From NCBI GenBank assembly GCA_946811695.1, contig OX328125.1:36069751-36133750 (forward strand): a stretch of 64,000 nt of DNA, given 5' to 3'. This DNA is from Gonocerus acuteangulatus. Its lineage: Eukaryota > Arthropoda > Insecta > Hemiptera > Coreidae. Numbering within the stretch: position 1 is the stretch's first letter; each line of letters begins with the position of its first letter. Below the pieces are notes generated by a model. The model made no database searches. It was not told where the DNA came from and saw nothing but the letters and a program-made list of their open reading frames with translations. The position numbers were made by a program, and so were the translations under genes. Shown one piece after another: positions 35,711 through 47,022 of the stretch.

Positions 35711-36139
35711 TTTGTCGAAAAACAGTGAATAACAAATGAAGGGAAAATATAGATAAGAGGAAAATCGCTTTTATCAAGGTATGCTCTCTGTGGGCTTACT
35801 AACAGAATACAGAGTCAGCAGATGCGGGAGGCGGCAAAAATTCCGCAAGGACTGCTTCAGCAGTTCTCCAACTCCGGCCTCAAAGCTAGGATTGCAGGAC
35901 TAAACGAACTAAAATGGGCTAGTCAAATATTTTTCAGTCATTATCTCTATGAAAAGATGACTTGAGAATGCATTCTTTCTTTCTTCGTAAGAAAAACATA
36001 TCGCCCACTTCCTTCAACAACCTCATATGTAAAAAAAACAGCAATTTTTCAGGAAAACGATTTTAAAGTTTAAGAATAAAAAAAAAGAAGGATAATCCTC
36101 GAATTGAATTTTTTTTTTATATAGCAGATTGATTCAGAC
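35711..36139. other. No feature recognised
   Basis: Nothing supported. Confidence 0.35.
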
Positions 36140-36143
36140 AATA

Positions 36144-36872
36144 GGGTCATTCCATGTCAATTCAACCAATGAAAGTTTACAACCTGACCCTCTTAGATTT
36201 GTTTGAAAATTTTAATCCTAATAGCTCTAACAGCTCCTTGAATGGTACAATTTTTTTTAAAAAAATTACCTGTTTCCGTTTTTTTAGTATTAATTTAAGT
36301 ATTGAAAACCCGCCTTTTTTTGGTCAACTGGAAAATGTTAATTGCTAGGTAGATTGAGTTCTATTTTAGCTAGAACAGTCAGCATAGTCCCATTGTTTAG
36401 CTAATGAAATGGACTTTAATTTGTATACAACAAGACCAACTTATTACAAATTTTACTTTTCAAACAAAATTTCGAAAAATTGTACGTAACGGTTTTTGAA
36501 AAACTGTACTTCTAAAATTCTGAAAAAAATATATTTGAATCTTCAGTTCATTGACTACGTATGCTGTTAGTTTCATTAAGGGATGGGAATGGGATCATAT
36601 TATAACATAATTTTGACTTTATAATTGTCACTGCTTAGTTGGTAAAAATATGGAGAGCTTATTCAACAATAAGCATATCTGATCCAAATTTGATTTTTTT
36701 CCAAACAGAACTAAAATTAAAGGGGAGATTTGGAAAAAAAAACAAAAAAAAAAAAACAAACTCAAATTACAAAAATTAAGACCCAACTTTACTCATTAAA
36801 AGTGAAGTTGAACTGATAACTGATTTAGACACAGATCCAGTTGCCTTTAATGAAAAAAAATATATATAAATA

Positions 36873-36935
<63 letters not shown>

Positions 36936-37839
36936 TTGAACCACCGTTATTTTCGGTCTCTAGGGGTTCTGAAACGCAAAATTTTCCAGTCGGTACTTCT
37001 GGATTGTTTCATGAGATCTACCTTATAAGCGGGGTTCCTCCCTATGAAGGGAGGGAGGAACCGCGCTAAAATATGTGGTAGTTTTATTGCCTGTGAATAT
37101 GACTCAACAAAAATGAGTAGATGGATGAAATATAGTTTAATATACAAAGTGTCCCTATTACAAATTTTATTTTTCAAAAAAATGTTTTGAAAATTCTTCT
37201 GTAATTTCTGGGTTCCGGTAATTTTTTTTTTCTTTTTCAAATCTCCCCTTTAATTTTAGTTCTGTTTGGAAAAAAATCAAATTTGGATCAGATATGCTTA
37301 TTGTTGAATTTACAATACAAATATCCATCACTCACCATATTTTTACCAACTAAGCAGTGACAATTATAAAGTCAAAATTATGTTATAATATGATCCCATT
37401 CCCATCCCATAATGGAACTAACAGCATTTGTAGTCAATGAACTGAAGATTCAAATATATTTTTTTCAGAATTTTAGAACAGTTTTTCAAAAACCGTTACG
37501 TACAATTTTTCGAAATTTTTTTTTAAAAGTAAAATTTGTAATAAGTTGGTCTTGTTGCATATCAAATTAAAGTCCATTTAATTAGCTAAACAAAGAGACT
37601 ATGCTGACTGTTCTAGCTAAAATAGAACTCAATCTACCAAGCAATTAACATTTTCCAGTTGTCCAAAAGAAGACATTTTTTCAATACTTTGAAAATTAAT
37701 ACTAAAAAAACGGAAACAGATAAATTTTTTAAAAAAATTGTTTTTGGTTATTTTTTGTTAGAGTAATCAACCTACCAAATTTTATCTACATCCAAGAAGG
37801 TAGGGTTGTGACCCTTGTTGACTTGACATGGAATGACCC
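36144..37839. mobile_element. Large foldback element with 600-bp arms and AATA duplication
   Basis: Ends GGGTCATTCCATGTCAA and TTGACATGGAATGACCC, each flanked by AATA (36140-36143, 37840-37843). The arms stay complementary inward to about 36740 and 37230 (for example GGGATGGGAATGGGATCATA with the mirrored TATGATCCCATTCCCATCCC). The loop holds an A-rich stretch and a family A head fragment. Non-coding. Superfamily unknown; a 4-bp target would fit Sola1-type elements among others. Confidence 0.75.
36858..37071 (-). mobile_element. Family A 5' fragment inside the foldback loop, copy 5
   Basis: Mirror of the family A head: (TA)n, AACCACCGTTATTTTCGG, TCTCTAGGGGTTCTGAAACG, TAAGCGGGGTTCCTCCC and GAGGAACCGCGCTAAAA. 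It stops at the microsatellite, so only the head is present. Low divergence from copies 3 and 4. Confidence 0.7.
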
Positions 37840-37859
37840 AATAAGCAATAATAGTTTTT

Positions 37860-38020
37860 CGTGGGTTCAATTCCCACTATGAGGTTGTGGGTTTTCTTTG
37901 GAAAAAAGAAAAGGCATCAGCCCTATTCTGGCTAGAAAAGGGTGATGACCTATAGATATCCCGTCCTAAAATTCTCGTTAAATATAATTGGCGTTAAAAA
38001 TTAAATAAAAAAAAATAATA
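37860..38020 (+). mobile_element. SINE (type 2), 5'-truncated
   Basis: TTCGTGGGTTCAATTCCCAC, then GGGTTTTCTTTGGAAAAAAG, GGCATCAGCCC, TGGCTAGAAAAGGGTGATG and an A-rich, TAA-containing tail. Same order as the SINE at 4444. Confidence 0.6.
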
Positions 38021-38514
38021 ATAATAGTTGGCTATTTGAAAGAAAATAAGTACATACTTTATAAATTTTAAAAGGTTCGTTTTGATTTATGAAATTTTTG
38101 CTAATAATCTCAAGGACGTTGCCTGGAGTAGGTCAAAATATATCGTTATTTTTATTAAAATAGTACAGTTTGGATTTAGGTATTTTCCTTACAATACTGC
38201 CATAAAACCAAATAGTACTTTCTTTTTGAAACGTAAGGATGAAAATTACATTTAACTTGCTTGCAAATCTTTTTCAGAAGAAATAACACACTCTACTGTT
38301 AAACAATCAAGTTGTTTTCTGCTTAACAAACAAATATGCAGTAACAAATATTTTATAATGCAGAAAGGGCACAGCTTCTATCTGGCAGTTACATATGAAG
38401 TTAAAAATATTACGATATCGCGAGGATATACTGCACTTTCAGGGCATTCTAAATATAGTCTAAACTAGCAATAGCAGAATCTTGAGAAATGATTTTTTTG
38501 AAAAATGATGATAA

Positions 38515-38600
38515 AATTCTCAGTGCGCGACCGAGTTTTGAACACAGGGCCTCCAGCATATTAGTTCTCAACCACTGAGCAAACCTCGCCAACTGTACGC
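38515..38600 (-). mobile_element. tRNA-like SINE head
   Basis: Minus strand: GGCGAGGTTTGCTCAGTGGT, TGAGAACTAATATGCTGGAG, then GTGTTCAAAACTCGG as a degraded box B. Related to the type 3 head at 30866. Confidence 0.5.
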
Positions 38601-38706
38601 TTCTTTGTCATTTGTATTAATCAATTTCTGTATATATTATTAATTATATTTGTGAGCAAACATAACTAATGTACTTAAAAAATGTACAGATGTTAAATAA
38701 ACGGTG

Positions 38707-38710
<4 letters not shown>

Positions 38711-38769
<59 letters not shown>
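38711..38769 (+). repeat. Poly(A) tract of about 59
   Basis: Uninterrupted A run preceded by AATAAACGGTGGTTTT; it could be the tail of a retroposed sequence, with AATAAA as its polyadenylation signal about 15 bases upstream, but the source was not identified. Confidence 0.6.
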
Positions 38770-38771
<2 letters not shown>

Positions 38772-39164
38772 ACGCTTGAGTAAATAGAAATATTTTTATG
38801 GACATCTAACTAGAAGATAAAATCATTATTTGAAGAAACGCTTACGGGTGCGATTTCAATAACTTATTATTTAAGAATTATATTTCTTATTAAGAAAAAA
38901 ATCCCGAAATTTTTATAACCGGTAATAATAATAATTTTAAATATAAAAACACTCATTTGTTTTTTAATTGAACAACAATATTTTAATATTTTCCCTCTTA
39001 ACTGAAGTAGCTTGCTTCCCTGAAGTAGACAGTGTCTTCTAATGTAAGATAAGGGTGAAACGAGGCTACTTGTTTGACCCTTGTCCCTACAGGGGAATCA
39101 ATCTTACGTAAGAATAACAATTTATATGACATTTATTTGCGGTTGGTGCTCCAAGCCCTACACA

Positions 39165-39842
39165 CAAACTGACGTTTTCAAGCAAAATTGGCCACTTTCC
39201 CAAGGAGTGCACGCATGAATGAATTTTTGAAAAACTACATACCGAAAATTACCCAAGTTAAAATTGATATAGGTACATGTATATCTGCGTATGTTAATAC
39301 GATATAGGCCACAGTTTTTTTTTTCCGTACCGAAACATAGATTACATTATTCTCATAACAGACCAATTGGAAAAGTTCGTAAAGCAGCTAAAATGATCAA
39401 TCTGGAAGGGGTGAGGGGTTACTCTGCACCCAAATTAGAAATTCACTCATAATGGCCGTAATTGTTGTCAAAAGAAACGAAGCTCGCTATATCTCTTTCC
39501 TCTAAAGAGAAAGATGCCCTTTAAAAATAAATTGGTCAATTAGGAGGAAGGGTGGATTAATTATATAAAAAAAAATAATGTATTTGCCCTTATCGTTCGT
39601 TGATTTTACACTTTTGCCACGAAACTCTGTAGACATGATGCCTAACCGACGATTTTAAAAAATATATTAATATTAATAATAGAGAAAGCTGCCCATTAAA
39701 AATATAAAAGAGCAAAACTATTCATGTTTTTGTTTCATTTATATATGTTATTTAAGGCAAATTATTCAGGAATGCAGTTTATACTACCCATATTCTGATG
39801 AAAGTGCTTTATAATGCAGCTCCTGCGTGATGGACTTTTTTT
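39165..39842 (+). mobile_element. Family B element, diverged copy 5
   Basis: CACTTTCCCAAGGAGTGC, GAATTTTTGAAAAACTAC, TACCGAAAATTACCC, ATGTTAATACGATATAGGCC, two subunits with GGTTACTCTGCACCC, ATTCTGATGAAAGTGCTTTA and tail GCAGCTCCTGCGTGATGGAC with T7. The tail is well kept although the body is diverged. Confidence 0.6.
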
Positions 39843-40608
39843 CATTGTTTCAGTAACCGAAAGCTCTAATCTCCGACTTATTACGTTACGCCGTGAGGGG
39901 GCGGTATTTTCGTCATGCGGGACAGAAATAAAACACCACACGTACCAACTATAAAAGTTACGTCTCCATATATCTTGAGCAAATACAGAGTTTTATTGTT
40001 GGTTTTAACTACCCAACAGCAGAGAATTTATGTGTCTCTTAATTTGCAGATATTAATTTCTCTGGCAATGTGTAATTTAATAGCTAATAAAACTATGAAA
40101 ATTGTAATTTCTATGAGTATTGAATAAATTATTTTAAGATTTATATGTTCCTCAGATTAGAATTATATGTTCCTCACACCCTTTGTTTATTTTGAATTAA
40201 ATCGAAATATTACTTGGTAGGTACTATTAATGTTTACTTTTTGAAATGAAAGTATTTTTAAATTGGTTGATTTCAGTAATGTCTAAATAAGACAATTTAA
40301 ATTTGATTCAATTGTGTGTTAGTAAAATCAGACTTCAGCTGATAGCTAGTTTAGGCATTAAAAAGCAAAGACTCAGCTGTACAAACAGTTGAATCAGCAA
40401 AAGCAAGCAGAATACGTCAGCAGTATTTGTGCATTCAACGTGTCAATCAACGTTTCTCGATTTACAGCGAGCATCAAGAGATTCTTGGAATTCCGGCACA
40501 TTAATACCGATCAGGTTTTATTCATTTGGAAATTGCAAGTCTTAAAAAAATTTAAATACAATGATATTACTCTAAATTGTGCATTTTGTCCCATTTATGT
40601 AAAGGCGA
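39843..40608. other. No feature recognised
   Basis: Flank left of the gypsy element; nothing supported. Confidence 0.35.
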
Positions 40609-40768
40609 TGTTGTAGAAGAGAAAAGAATAACCTGAAACTAGGCTTTATTGAACTTAGAATAATACTACATATTAGACTGAATGAATAGAATAAACAAAA
40701 GTAAACAATGAAATAGAAAACAGCTGTAAACAATGAAATATAAAACAGCTGTTACAAATATTATAACA
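40609..40768 (-). repeat. 3' LTR of the Ty3/gypsy element
   Basis: Read on the minus strand it begins TGTTATAATATTTGTAACAG and ends CTTCTACAACA, so it has TGTT/AACA ends. It lies directly after a purine run (GGAGGGATGAA) that follows the integrase stop, and contains CAATAAAGCC as a likely polyadenylation signal. I found no second copy to the right of gag, so the 5' LTR is missing or lies in unrecognisable sequence. Confidence 0.55.
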
Positions 40769-40778
40769 TTCATCCCTC

Positions 40779-41597
40779 CTAGGTAGTGAAGTCTTTCAAG
40801 TATGCGGGGGGTTGCCGTTCACGGGTACTTCTTCTTAATGATTGTTGAACTGCTGGATTTGGTTGATGTTGAGGATTGAATTCAGTTGTGTTTGGCACGT
40901 CTGGTACACTCTCAGAGACACTTTTATTTTCTTTAAGAGCGTCTTTTTGTGGGGAAGGTTTTGGCTGACCTGTGACATCCATGTCACCAATTGATGTTTC
41001 AAATTGTTCATGGATGCAGTGATTTTCGGGAATACTTTCTGTCTCGCCTATTGGTGCAAGGTGTCTAGTAGACACAGTAGTCTCCCTTCCGTCAGGCAAT
41101 CTAACATATGAATATTCTGGGTTCCCTTCCAATAAATATACTTCATCGACATGAGGGTCATATTTTGAGCGAATATGTCTTCTCATAAGGACTGGACCAG
41201 GGGTCATGAGCCACGTTGGCATCCCTACTCCCACACTGGACCGGCGAGAGAAATTAAACATACGTTCATGGGGTGTTGTATTTGTTGGTGTGCAGAGGAG
41301 TGAACGAATTGAATGTAAAACCTGATTACAAACCTCCTCCCATCTAGAAATATGAATATTTTGATCTCTTGCTGCCAGCTCAATAGTTTTCCAAACTATC
41401 CCAACATAGCGTTCACATTGTCCATTTCCTTGAGGATTGTATGCAGTCGTTCGACTTGTAGCAACACCAATGTCAGTTAAAAATGATTTGAGTTCTTGAT
41501 AAAGAAAACTTGAACCTCTGTCAGTGTGCAAGTAAGCAGTTGTGCCAAAAATTGAGAAAAGTTCTTTAAGCTTCGAGATTACTGTATTAGATAACAA
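40779..41597 (-). pseudogene. Ty3/gypsy integrase C-terminal part
   Basis: Open frame of 272 codons. It carries the second and third catalytic residues of the DDE core: Asp at about residue 26 in HTDRGS and Glu at about 62 in NGQCER, exactly 35 residues apart as in retroviral-type integrases. The tail ends with an RRSTRERQPPAYL motif typical of gypsy polyproteins. The first catalytic Asp is encoded in the neighbouring frame, and the two frames overlap by 19 bp at 41579-41597, so a frameshift splits the domain. Integrase inserts element cDNA into host DNA; this copy should be inactive. Confidence 0.85.
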
Positions 41598-42736
41598 GGA
41601 AAAGCAAAAGGAAAACGTGAATACTCATCGACAATTATTAGGAGGTAACGATTTCTTGTAGATGACGGCAAAGGGCCTTTAAAATCCATCACGATCCTTT
41701 CGAACGGTTGTGTAGCTTTGATAAGAGTTCCTTCGAATTTGCGGAATCTTGATTTTACTTTAGAACAAATACGACATCCTGAGATGACTTTTCGTATTTC
41801 TTCCAATGAGTAAGGGAGATTTTTACAACGAACCCAATGATATAGTCTTGTTTCTCCTGGATGGCACAAAACTTCATGCAGATTTCTCAACTTTGGGAAA
41901 GAAGTTTCTATGGAAGAACAAATTCGTGATAATGTATCCGCAGTTTTGTTCTCATTGCCTGGTCTGTATATTATTTCATATTTATAATTTGAAAGTTCCA
42001 GTCTCCACCTCATTATTTTTTCATTCTTTATTTTTCCTTGTTTATTACTGTCAAACATGAATGACACTGAACGTTGATCGTTAATAAGACGAAAATTCCT
42101 ACCGAGAAGATATTGTCTCCACTTCCGTAATGCTTCTACTATCGCATAAGCTTCTTTCTCAATAGACGAATGACGCTGTTCGGCCTTGGTGAGAGATCTT
42201 GAGAAAAAGGCAACCGGTTTCTTGTCTTGAGATAGTATGGCTCCAATGGCATAATCAGATGCGCCCGTTTCAACAGTTAGTGGAGTGTTGATGTCGATTG
42301 AAGATACCACAGCATTTTGAATGTCTAGCTTAATGGACTCAAATGTTTTCACAGCTTCTAAACTGAGAGGTATAGGACTTCTGACTAATACTTGGATTTT
42401 CTCAGCAAACTTTGGTATGAATGGGGCAAAATGGGAGAACATACCTATAGCTCGACGGAGAGAAGATGAGGTACCTGGGATTGGCAATTCATGGAGAGGT
42501 TGCAACCGTTCAGGATCTGGACTAATTGTTTTGTGGCGAATGATAAATCCCAAAAGCTTTATTGTGCTTAATGAGAATGCACTTTTCTGTAGATTTATTG
42601 TTAAATTGTACTTAGCAACAGCCTTTAGAAATTTTTCTAAATTTTGATCATGATCTTGTTGATCACGACCACAGATTGTCACATCGTCCGAATATACCTC
42701 AATTCCTTGAAGATTTTCTGCGGCAACTATGTTCAT
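41579..42736 (-). pseudogene. Ty3/gypsy reverse transcriptase C-terminus, RNase H and integrase N-terminus
   Basis: 385-codon frame. YSDDV at residues 15-19 is the RT active site (usually YLDD in this group). RNase H follows with VETGASDYAIGA near residue 155: the first catalytic Asp is Gly here. LINDQRS near 217 and RPGNENKTADTLSR complete the domain. An H2C2 zinc motif (CHPG..H..C..C) starts near 290 and the first integrase Asp is in IVMDFKGPLP. The frame ends in a break that leads into 40779-41597. Upstream, the RT palm is split between this frame, a short third frame (RIPFGVRNG) and the protease/RT frame, so at least two further shifts exist. Confidence 0.85.
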
Positions 42737-42766
42737 TATAGCTCTTTGAAAGGCGGAACTCCATTC

Positions 42767-43849
42767 CTAACACCAAACGGAATACGAGTAAATTGGTCGT
42801 CCACAGGCTTCAAAGGCTGTATAAGGTCTGTCCTCAGGTGTGATAGGAATTTGGTGATACGCACTGCGGAGGTCAATCGAACTGAAAATTCTATATGAAG
42901 CAACTCTATTAATAATTTCATCTATCCTTGGGAGTGGGAATGCATCTAATTCAGTGAACCTGTTGATTGTCTGGGAGTAGTCGACAACCATCCTACGCCG
43001 GTGATTAGGGGATTCCACAACCAATACTTGAGCTCGCCATGGTGAAATGCTCTCTTCAATGATGCCATCTTCTAACAATTTCTTTATTTCATTTTCAATG
43101 AATTTCGTTTTCGGGGCAGAATGTCTACGCGATCTTATTGATATTGGCTTACAGTTAGGAGATAAATTAGTAAACAGTTGAGCAGGTTCTACATTAGCAA
43201 CTGCAACACTACAAATATTCAAGGGAGCTTCAGTTCCTCCAAATGTTACCTGAATTGAAGAATGTCTATTTAGGATGTCATAACCTATTATGATGTCCGT
43301 ACAAAGATCTCTAAGGATGCTAACTGTTACACCATTGTATTCATGATCCTGTAACTGAAGGTTTATCCTACATTGACCCTTAATTTGGGATTTCAAGGAG
43401 GTTGATGCCATAGCAACATCTTCTACTTTACAGGGAATCACAGGAATTTTAAGTTTTGAGACAGTGGAATGACTAATGAAAGTACCAGTGCTACCTGTGT
43501 CTATCAAACCATGAGCATTTGAGCCATTAATCTTGACAGTAACAACAGCTTTTCTTAGATTTGAAGGTAGAGATGCTAAACAATTAGTGGAATTTGTTGG
43601 ACGCCGGGGTGAAACTGAATATTTATCCTTATTTCTACATACCTTCTGGTAGTGACCCTTGATCCCACAGCTTCTACAGATAGCCTCCCTGGCTGGGCAG
43701 ATGGATCTACTGTGTTTCTGGAAACCGCAAAAGTAGCACTTTGGACTGACTGATGAGACTGATTGAGGAGCTGGTCGAGAGTCTTCTTCGCTGTGGCTTG
43801 GATCCGATTCCTTCTTCATTGAGACAGTATTGATGGTCGATGGAGTCAA
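42767..43849 (-). pseudogene. Ty3/gypsy nucleocapsid, protease and reverse transcriptase N-terminus
   Basis: 360-codon frame. Two CCHC zinc knuckles (CYFCGFQKHSRSIC and CRSCGIKGHYQKVC) bind genomic RNA. The aspartic protease motif LIDTGSTGTFIS follows, then RT with SPWRAQVLVV, RMVVDYS and FSSIDLRSAYHQI. The frame breaks shortly after YTAFEACG, before the YxDD box. Continuous nucleocapsid-protease-RT fusion without a stop is usual for Ty3/gypsy elements with a single polyprotein. Confidence 0.85.
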
Positions 43850-44372
43850 ATATTCCTGGGATTGATGTTCGCGAGCTCCAACGATCTTGCTTGAGTAACT
43901 GTTTCTTCTAGGGTTAAAGTGTGATTTTCCAATAATCTCTGACGAATATGGGATGACCGCAACCCATCTATGAATGCACCTCTAACAGATTCATCTCTGT
44001 TAATTTCAGCACTAACAGCTTTAAAATTACAATCTTTAGCCAAACGTTTAAGAGATTCGACGTACCTGTCAATAGTTTCCCCAGGTTCCTGGCGTCGAGT
44101 CTTAGCTTATGTCGAACAAATATTTCATTGATTGGTTTAATATAAAGACTTTTTAAAATTGCAACAGCATCATTATATGTTCCACATTCACTCACATATT
44201 CATAGACTGAAGGAGAAATAAAGTTAGTTAACACTTTGAGTCTATCACATTCACGAACATCAGCACTAGTAATAGAGTTCTGGAATGTACGAAACCAATG
44301 TTTCCATTCTTGTAGAGCTCCATCTTCATTAGGATTGATACTGAATCTTTCAGGGCGTAGAATACGATCCAT
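43846..44372 (-). pseudogene. Ty3/gypsy gag (capsid)
   Basis: Two overlapping frames. The first (44372 down to 43968) starts MDRILRPERFSINPNEDG and continues with a capsid-like WKHWFRTFQNSI segment; the second (44043 down to 43846) resumes the same domain with FIDGLRSSHIRQRLLE. A frameshift near 44100 splits them and another near 43870 separates gag from the nucleocapsid frame. The start codon is plausible because no extension upstream is conserved. Assignment to Ty3/gypsy comes from the downstream pol. Confidence 0.75.
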
Positions 44373-45112
44373 TACATCAATACATTAATTAAATACATTA
44401 ATAATATTTTAAATTGACAGGTAATTATTTTTTTTTAATTTACTTATTTATTTATTTTTCTAGAAGTAGTAAGGTTCTTTAATGTGTCATAAATCCTTAA
44501 AAATAAATTAAATAAGATCACTTAGTTCATACAAAATATTTTCTAAATTGCTAATATTCCATACCCCGGAAATGGTCTCAGCCCTCCCGAAATTATTGTC
44601 TATATCCGCCCATGATGGGCCCCTACTTAGTTTAGAAAAAATATACCAACTAACTTGATACAGCAATCTGTTAACGTCCCTGGATCTTAAATTAATGGAG
44701 AACTCCATCATTTGTAAGTAAGAAACTTGAGTATTAGCAGATGTCTTACAAAAGAAAGACCTCTTAATTGGATCATGTTTTCAGAAAATAGCTAAGTGTC
44801 AAAATCAACTTTCTGAGAAGACTATCCTTCTAGTTGTTGCCATCATCAAGATTCAGAAACTACTCTCTTTTTAAAATAATTTTTTTTTTCTCAAATTATT
44901 CAATATTATTTTTAAGTCGTTCTATTTACAATAACATTTCTGAAGTTCTAAATAGCTAAATAGAACCAAAATTTGTATTTAAAAAAATGGCGTTTTGTTC
45001 TCTTCTGATAAACCTGATCCAGATAGATTATTAGAATACTAAAGACAATCTGAGAGCACTATCAACTAAAGAGAATATAGTATGTACCTACATATATTTT
45101 TAGTTTTAAAAA
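44373..45112. other. No feature recognised; expected site of the 5' LTR
   Basis: Searched by eye for a repeat of 40609-40768 without success. A 67-codon minus frame at 44508-44711 has no recognisable features. Confidence 0.4.
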
Positions 45113-45345
45113 AAAAACTCGACCCTACTTTTAAAACAAGACGATATTCTCGGTACCCGAGAGAGTTTCTGATAGCCATACTAACGGTAAGGGATGGTTG
45201 CACTGATTAGACGACAGGTAAGATTCCAAACCGCCTAATGTAAGAATGGCGACTGGAAAGTTTTTGTAATCTACTGGACGACCGAGTAAACATCAAACCA
45301 AAAACCCCCTTTACCCACGGGCAGGTATTTGTCATCCGAAATTAT
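45113..45345 (+). repeat. Dispersed repeat family E, copy 1
   Basis: Shares with 48965-49215, same orientation: CCGAGAGAGTTTCTGA / CCGAGAGTTTCTGA, TTGCACTGATTAGACGACAG, TAAGATTCCAAA, ATGTAAGAATGGCGAC and ACCCACGGGCAGGT. The two copies bracket the hAT element at 45403. Confidence 0.65.
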
Positions 45346-45564
45346 AGTACCTATATATTTCTTAATTAGATGAAGATATTTAGCTGCTGAGGAGATATGA
45401 AGCAGAGTTGGGCAAACGTTAGCGCGCGCTAATATCTAATACCTTCCCGCTAATTTAGCGGTACTGATAAGAGCCTGCGCTAACGATTAGCGCATAGCGA
45501 CGGCAGTGCGCTAATCGCTAATTCACCTATAATGTTTAAATATCTTTGTAGCTAACTAGGAGGA

Positions 45565-46868
45565 ATATTGAAGGTGGAATAAAAAAAGGATATTGGACGT
45601 GTTATTACAAAGGATATTGAAGGTCGTATTTGGAAGTATATAGGAGGTGGTATTCAGAAGGATATACAAGGTGGCATTAGGAAGGATGTAAATGGTCGTT
45701 TTAGGAAGGATATAGAAGGTGGCATTAGGAAGGATTTAGAAGGTGGTATTAGGAAGGGTACAGAAGGTGGTATTAGAAAGGATATTAAAGGCGGTATTTG
45801 GAAGTATATTGGAGGTGGTATTAGGAAGGCTATAGAAGGTGGTATTAGAAAGGGTATTAAAGGCGGTATTTGGAAGGATATTGGAGGTGGTATTAGGAAG
45901 GATATAGAAGGTGGCATTAGGAAGTATATTGGAGGTGGCATTAGGAAGGATATTGGCGATAGTATCAGAAAGGGTAAAGAAGGTGGTATTAGGAAGGATA
46001 TTAAAGGCGGGTTTAGGAAGGATATTGGAGGTGGTATTAGGAAGGATATAGAAGGTGGTCTTAGGAAGGGTATTGGAGGTGGTATTAGGAAGGATATTGG
46101 AGGTGGTATTAGGAAGGATATTGGAGGTGGTATTAGGAAGGATATAGAAGGTGGCATTAGGAAGTATATTGGAGGTGGCATTAGGAAGGGTATTGGAGGT
46201 GGTATTGGGAAGGGTATAGAAGATGGTATTAGGAAAGGTATAGAAGGTGGTATTACGAAGGATATTAAAGGCGGTATTAGGGAGTATATAGAAGGTGGCA
46301 TTAGGAAGGATATTGAAGGTCGTAATAGGAAGGATATAGAAGGCGGTATTAGGAAGGATATAGAAGGTGGTATTAGGAAGGGTATAGAAGGTGGTATTAG
46401 AAAGGATATTATAGGCGGTATTTGGAAGGATATTGGAGGTGGTATTAGGAAGGATTTTAAAGGCGGTATTAGGAACGATATTGAAGGTGGTATTAGGAAG
46501 GATATACAAGGTGGTCTTAGGAAGGGTATTGAAGGTTGAATTAGGAAGGATATAGACGGTGGTATTAGGAAGGGTATATAAGGTGGTATTAGAAAGGATA
46601 TTAATGGCGGTATTAGAGAGGATATTGGAGGTGGTATTAGGAAGGATATAGAAGGTGGCATTAAGAAGGGTATTAAAGGTGGTATTAGGAAGGGTATAGA
46701 AGATGGTATTAGGAAGGGTATAGAAGGTGGTATTAGGAAGGATAATAAAGGCGGTATTAGGAAGGATATTGGAGATGGTATTAGGAAGGATATTGGAGGT
46801 GGTATTAGGAAGGGTATTGGAGGTTGAATTAGGAAGGATATTAAAGGCGGTAATAGAGAGGATATTGG
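45565..46868 (-). repeat. 24-bp minisatellite, left arm
   Basis: About 54 units of the form GGTGGTATTAGGAAGGATAT then (TGGA or AGAA). Because 24 is a multiple of three, every frame is preserved and the minus strand is open for 335-384 codons with octapeptide repeats such as PPSISFLI and NTTFYILP. These frames follow from the repeat and have no start context or domain, so they are not called genes. Confidence 0.85.
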
Positions 46869-47022
46869 AGTCCGAATAACTGTTTAGCACATACTAGAGG
46901 AATGCCCTAAATACCGGCACCAATTTGCTGCAGAAGGTATCAACAGAAATCATGCAATGTGCCTTGGAAACAATACCTCAGAAATTGACAGACTGTTAAA
47001 TACCTTCCTAATACTTTCTTGA
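46868..47022 (+). pseudogene. Captured LINE reverse transcriptase C-terminus fragment
   Basis: Translated in one frame: RITV, a stop in place of the expected Lys, HILEECPKYRHQF, then about 30 residues to a stop. The Cys/His motif TVKH.L..CP is that of Jockey/I-type LINEs. It sits exactly between the two opposed 24-bp arrays. It is too short to be active. Confidence 0.65.

Noticed and set aside
44508..44711. 67-codon minus frame right of gag
   Set aside because: No match to a gypsy product, no splice or start context.
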